Assembly (NCBI RefSeq): GCF_019455445.1
Contig: NZ_JAHWUS010000001.1
Location: 1 to 64,000 of the forward strand
Reading direction: 5' to 3'
From: Pseudaquidulcibacter saccharophilus
Lineage (GTDB): Bacteria > Pseudomonadota > Alphaproteobacteria > Caulobacterales > Aquidulcibacteraceae
Length of the DNA: 64,000 nucleotides
The notes under the pieces were generated by a model. That model was given only the letters and a program-made list of their open reading frames with translations, was not told where the DNA came from and made no database searches. The first letter of the stretch is position 1. Every line of letters starts with the position of its first letter. The translations under genes and the position numbers were made by a program. Below, in pieces: positions 62,228 to 64,000 of this stretch.

Positions 62228-64000
62228 TTATTTTGGCGCATCGTCTTTGCCAACATTTGGCAGATATTGATATGTGCCATCCTCATTACGCTTCAATGCA
62301 TTAGTGTCAAATTCAAACGCTCTTTGATAAAAACTACGAAGGCTTCCAACAGGCGCATCAAGCCCAATACGGAATAAAAACCCTTTGCCTGATAATAAGT
62401 CTGGGTTATTACCCTCTAGCAAAATTTGAAAGTTCATATCGCCTGTTATGCGACCATTAATTTCCATCGCCAAAACTTTGTAATGGAGATTTCGCAATGC
62501 CTGAATTGCCAAATCCGCACCTTGAGGCGCAGGCTTGCCAGTAAATTTTTCTTTTAGTTTTTCAACATTGGTTTCTTTAACTGGCTGCTTTCCAGAAACA
62601 TCGGGCCCGATGTAGCGTAAAATACCACCTTCATCAGCACTTAATTTACCCGAGACAATTTCAACGTCATTATCTATCATACGTACAGGTAATGTACCAC
62701 TCATCCGACCTTCTACTTCAATGTTTGGTACTTTTGTAAGCAATAATAATTTTGCGATATCAATATTCTCTGCCGATACCGTAAGATTCTTCTCACCTTG
62801 GCTAAAATCAATTTTCGCGGGATCAAGGCGTAGAATACCGTCCGCAAAAGGCCATTGGGCATTAATTACATTTATTGAATTGTCGCCATCCAAAGAAAAC
62901 GTAAGAACGCCATTTTCAATCGGAAGGCCACCTGGGTTTAATTCTTTTATTCTTATTTCTTGATGCGGTGCGGTTTTAAGGCTCAATAAATCATCAAGAA
63001 CCAAATTACCCGCCACACCATAAAACTGTGCCGGAACGGTATTAAAATCCAAACCATCTGTATTTATATTGGCATTTGATTTCAAGGCCTTGCCGCGCCC
63101 CCATTCAAAACGGGCATCGCCATTTATTATGCCAGATGTATCAACCAAAGTACCGCGCAAAATTGGCACCAAATCTTCGATGCCAAATTTCGGCTTTTTG
63201 TCCGCATTATTATATGGATAGAATTGAAGTGCGGTGGCGTTTATATCGGCCGAACCTTCACCACTTGCCAATTCATGATTAACATAAAAAGTCGCAATTT
63301 GGTTGGCGCTGGCTTCATGATTTATAACGCCTTGCAAGAATAAATGATTGTTTTTAAGGTTTCCACTACCGCTAAGGATTAAGTCGCCAAAACGTTTTTC
63401 TTTTTCAGCATCTTTGACACGCAAATCTTTAAAAGCAAATTTGCCATTCATTCCATCTTTTTGCGAAATATTAATGGTGGCATCGGCGCTTCCATCAATG
63501 GTCATTGGCATATTTTGCGCACTAATTTGCGATAAAGTGCCTGATATTGTCGTATTGCCGCCTTTTACTTTCAGTGCAATTTTTGCGTTTTCTGCGTTGA
63601 AGTTTCCAAATTGGTTTTCACCAGTTTTAATACGCAAATCAAGATTACGAACATTGCCATTATAAAGGATTTCACCATTTTTGCCGCCAGAAAATGCGCC
63701 ATCAACACCCGTAAAACCAATGGTTTGGGCATCAGCACCACTTCCCATACGAATTACTGCGCCATCAATTGCCGTGCGCGCATATAAATATGTTTGACCA
63801 TCATTTATTAACGCAAGACGACCCGCATTATCGGGGCATAGGCGCCCCTTGGCATTCGGAAGGTAATAATCATTGGCGGTGAAATCTTGCAAATTGATGC
63901 CAAGACATTTGGGCGAATTAAACGCCATACGACCGCCGGCAATATCGGCAACCATTGCACCATTTATTGATAATGCCTTTGATTTAATGCTGTTTGAATT
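62228..64000 (-). CDS. YdbH-family (AsmA/TamB-like) envelope protein, partial
   Basis: The C-terminal 590 residues of a large protein whose frame is still open at the right edge. Repeated amphipathic beta-strands and the closing pattern YKVLAMEINGRITGDMNFQILLEGNNPDLLSGKGFLFRIG match the intermembrane transport/YdbH family, in which elongated beta-groove proteins move phospholipids between membranes. Residues near the right edge (LSINGAMVADIAGGRMAFNSP) fit the same family. The true N-terminus lies beyond base 64000. Confidence 0.82.
   Translation of the reverse strand, partial: NSNSIKSKALSINGAMVADIAGGRMAFNSPKCLGINLQDFTANDYYLPNAKGRLCPDNAGRLALINDGQTYLYARTAIDGAVIRMGSGADAQTIGFTGVDGAFSGGKNGEILYNGNVRNLDLRIKTGENQFGNFNAENAKIALKVKGGNTTISGTLSQISAQNMPMTIDGSADATINISQKDGMNGKFAFKDLRVKDAEKEKRFGDLILSGSGNLKNNHLFLQGVINHEASANQIATFYVNHELASGEGSADINATALQFYPYNNADKKPKFGIEDLVPILRGTLVDTSGIINGDARFEWGRGKALKSNANINTDGLDFNTVPAQFYGVAGNLVLDDLLSLKTAPHQEIRIKELNPGGLPIENGVLTFSLDGDNSINVINAQWPFADGILRLDPAKIDFSQGEKNLTVSAENIDIAKLLLLTKVPNIEVEGRMSGTLPVRMIDNDVEIVSGKLSADEGGILRYIGPDVSGKQPVKETNVEKLKEKFTGKPAPQGADLAIQALRNLHYKVLAMEINGRITGDMNFQILLEGNNPDLLSGKGFLFRIGLDAPVGSLRSFYQRAFEFDTNALKRNEDGTYQYLPNVGKDDAPK

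Noticed and set aside
1-64000. CRISPR arrays, prophage or complete insertion sequences
   Set aside because: No regularly spaced direct repeats, transposase, integrase or phage structural genes were found.

Overview
The window reads as chromosome of a free-living, holdfast-bearing alphaproteobacterium of modest GC content, most likely a Caulobacterales or Hyphomonadaceae-type lineage. The main reasons are an hfaA-hfaB-hfaD holdfast-anchor cluster, the alphaproteobacterial block rnd-lptC-lptA-lptB-rpoN-hpf-ptsN, a BamF-type DUF3035 lipoprotein next to lspA, a giant NAD-glutamate dehydrogenase, TorF-type porins and an Oar-like TonB receptor. No plasmid, phage, CRISPR array or intact insertion sequence was seen.

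Layout. 1-415: probable rRNA-operon promoter and leader running leftwards out of the window. 416-1771: CBS-pair protein and rhomboid protease (minus). 2074-5196: sigma-54 promoter and hfaABD. 5274-9450: exported protein of unknown function and a class A penicillin-binding protein (minus). 9570-11858: LysR regulator divergent from an SDR oxidoreductase and a GNAT. 11964-16018: TonB receptor and LacI regulator with palindromic operators. 16248-21729: ptsN, hpf, rpoN, lptB, lptA, lptC, rnd (minus). 21984-24339: chemoreceptor and haem lipoprotein. 24405-30387: polysaccharide block (GH18-deacetylase-GT2 protein, NodB deacetylase, FkbH-like protein). 30536-34836: EttA, AT-rich DUF2971 gene, palindromic-repeat patch, MarR-GNAT regulator. 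34915-42765: glutamate dehydrogenase, AI-2E-type permease, ccmB, ccmA, hisI. 42898-46998: MATE pump, TM2 protein, XRE regulator, 3-hydroxybutyryl-CoA dehydrogenase, double-receiver protein. 47083-53622: chorismate mutase, parE, aldehyde dehydrogenase with a repeated 3' end, mutL. 53635-64000: bamF-like lipoprotein, lspA, MHS transporter, two TorF porins, two RNA methyltransferases, OmpA/coiled-coil pair, partial YdbH-family gene.

The most interesting thread is regulatory. The window carries rpoN and three exact TGGCAC-N5-TTGCA (-24/-12) elements, each correctly oriented and 40-72 bases ahead of a start codon: hfaA, an XRE-family regulator, and (inside the 3' end of the FkbH-like gene) a polysaccharide deacetylase. 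A fourth, weaker match (TTGCC) lies in a place where it cannot serve a gene, so chance is not excluded. If real, these sites suggest sigma-54 links the holdfast protein anchor with polysaccharide deacetylation.

A second thread is repeat biology. The last 57 bases of the aldehyde dehydrogenase gene plus an 80-bp spacer are tandemly reiterated at a 137-bp period, and copies 1 and 2 differ only at synonymous positions. The spacer contains a stem-loop also found, diverged, in the palindrome-rich gap at 33.3-33.7 kb.
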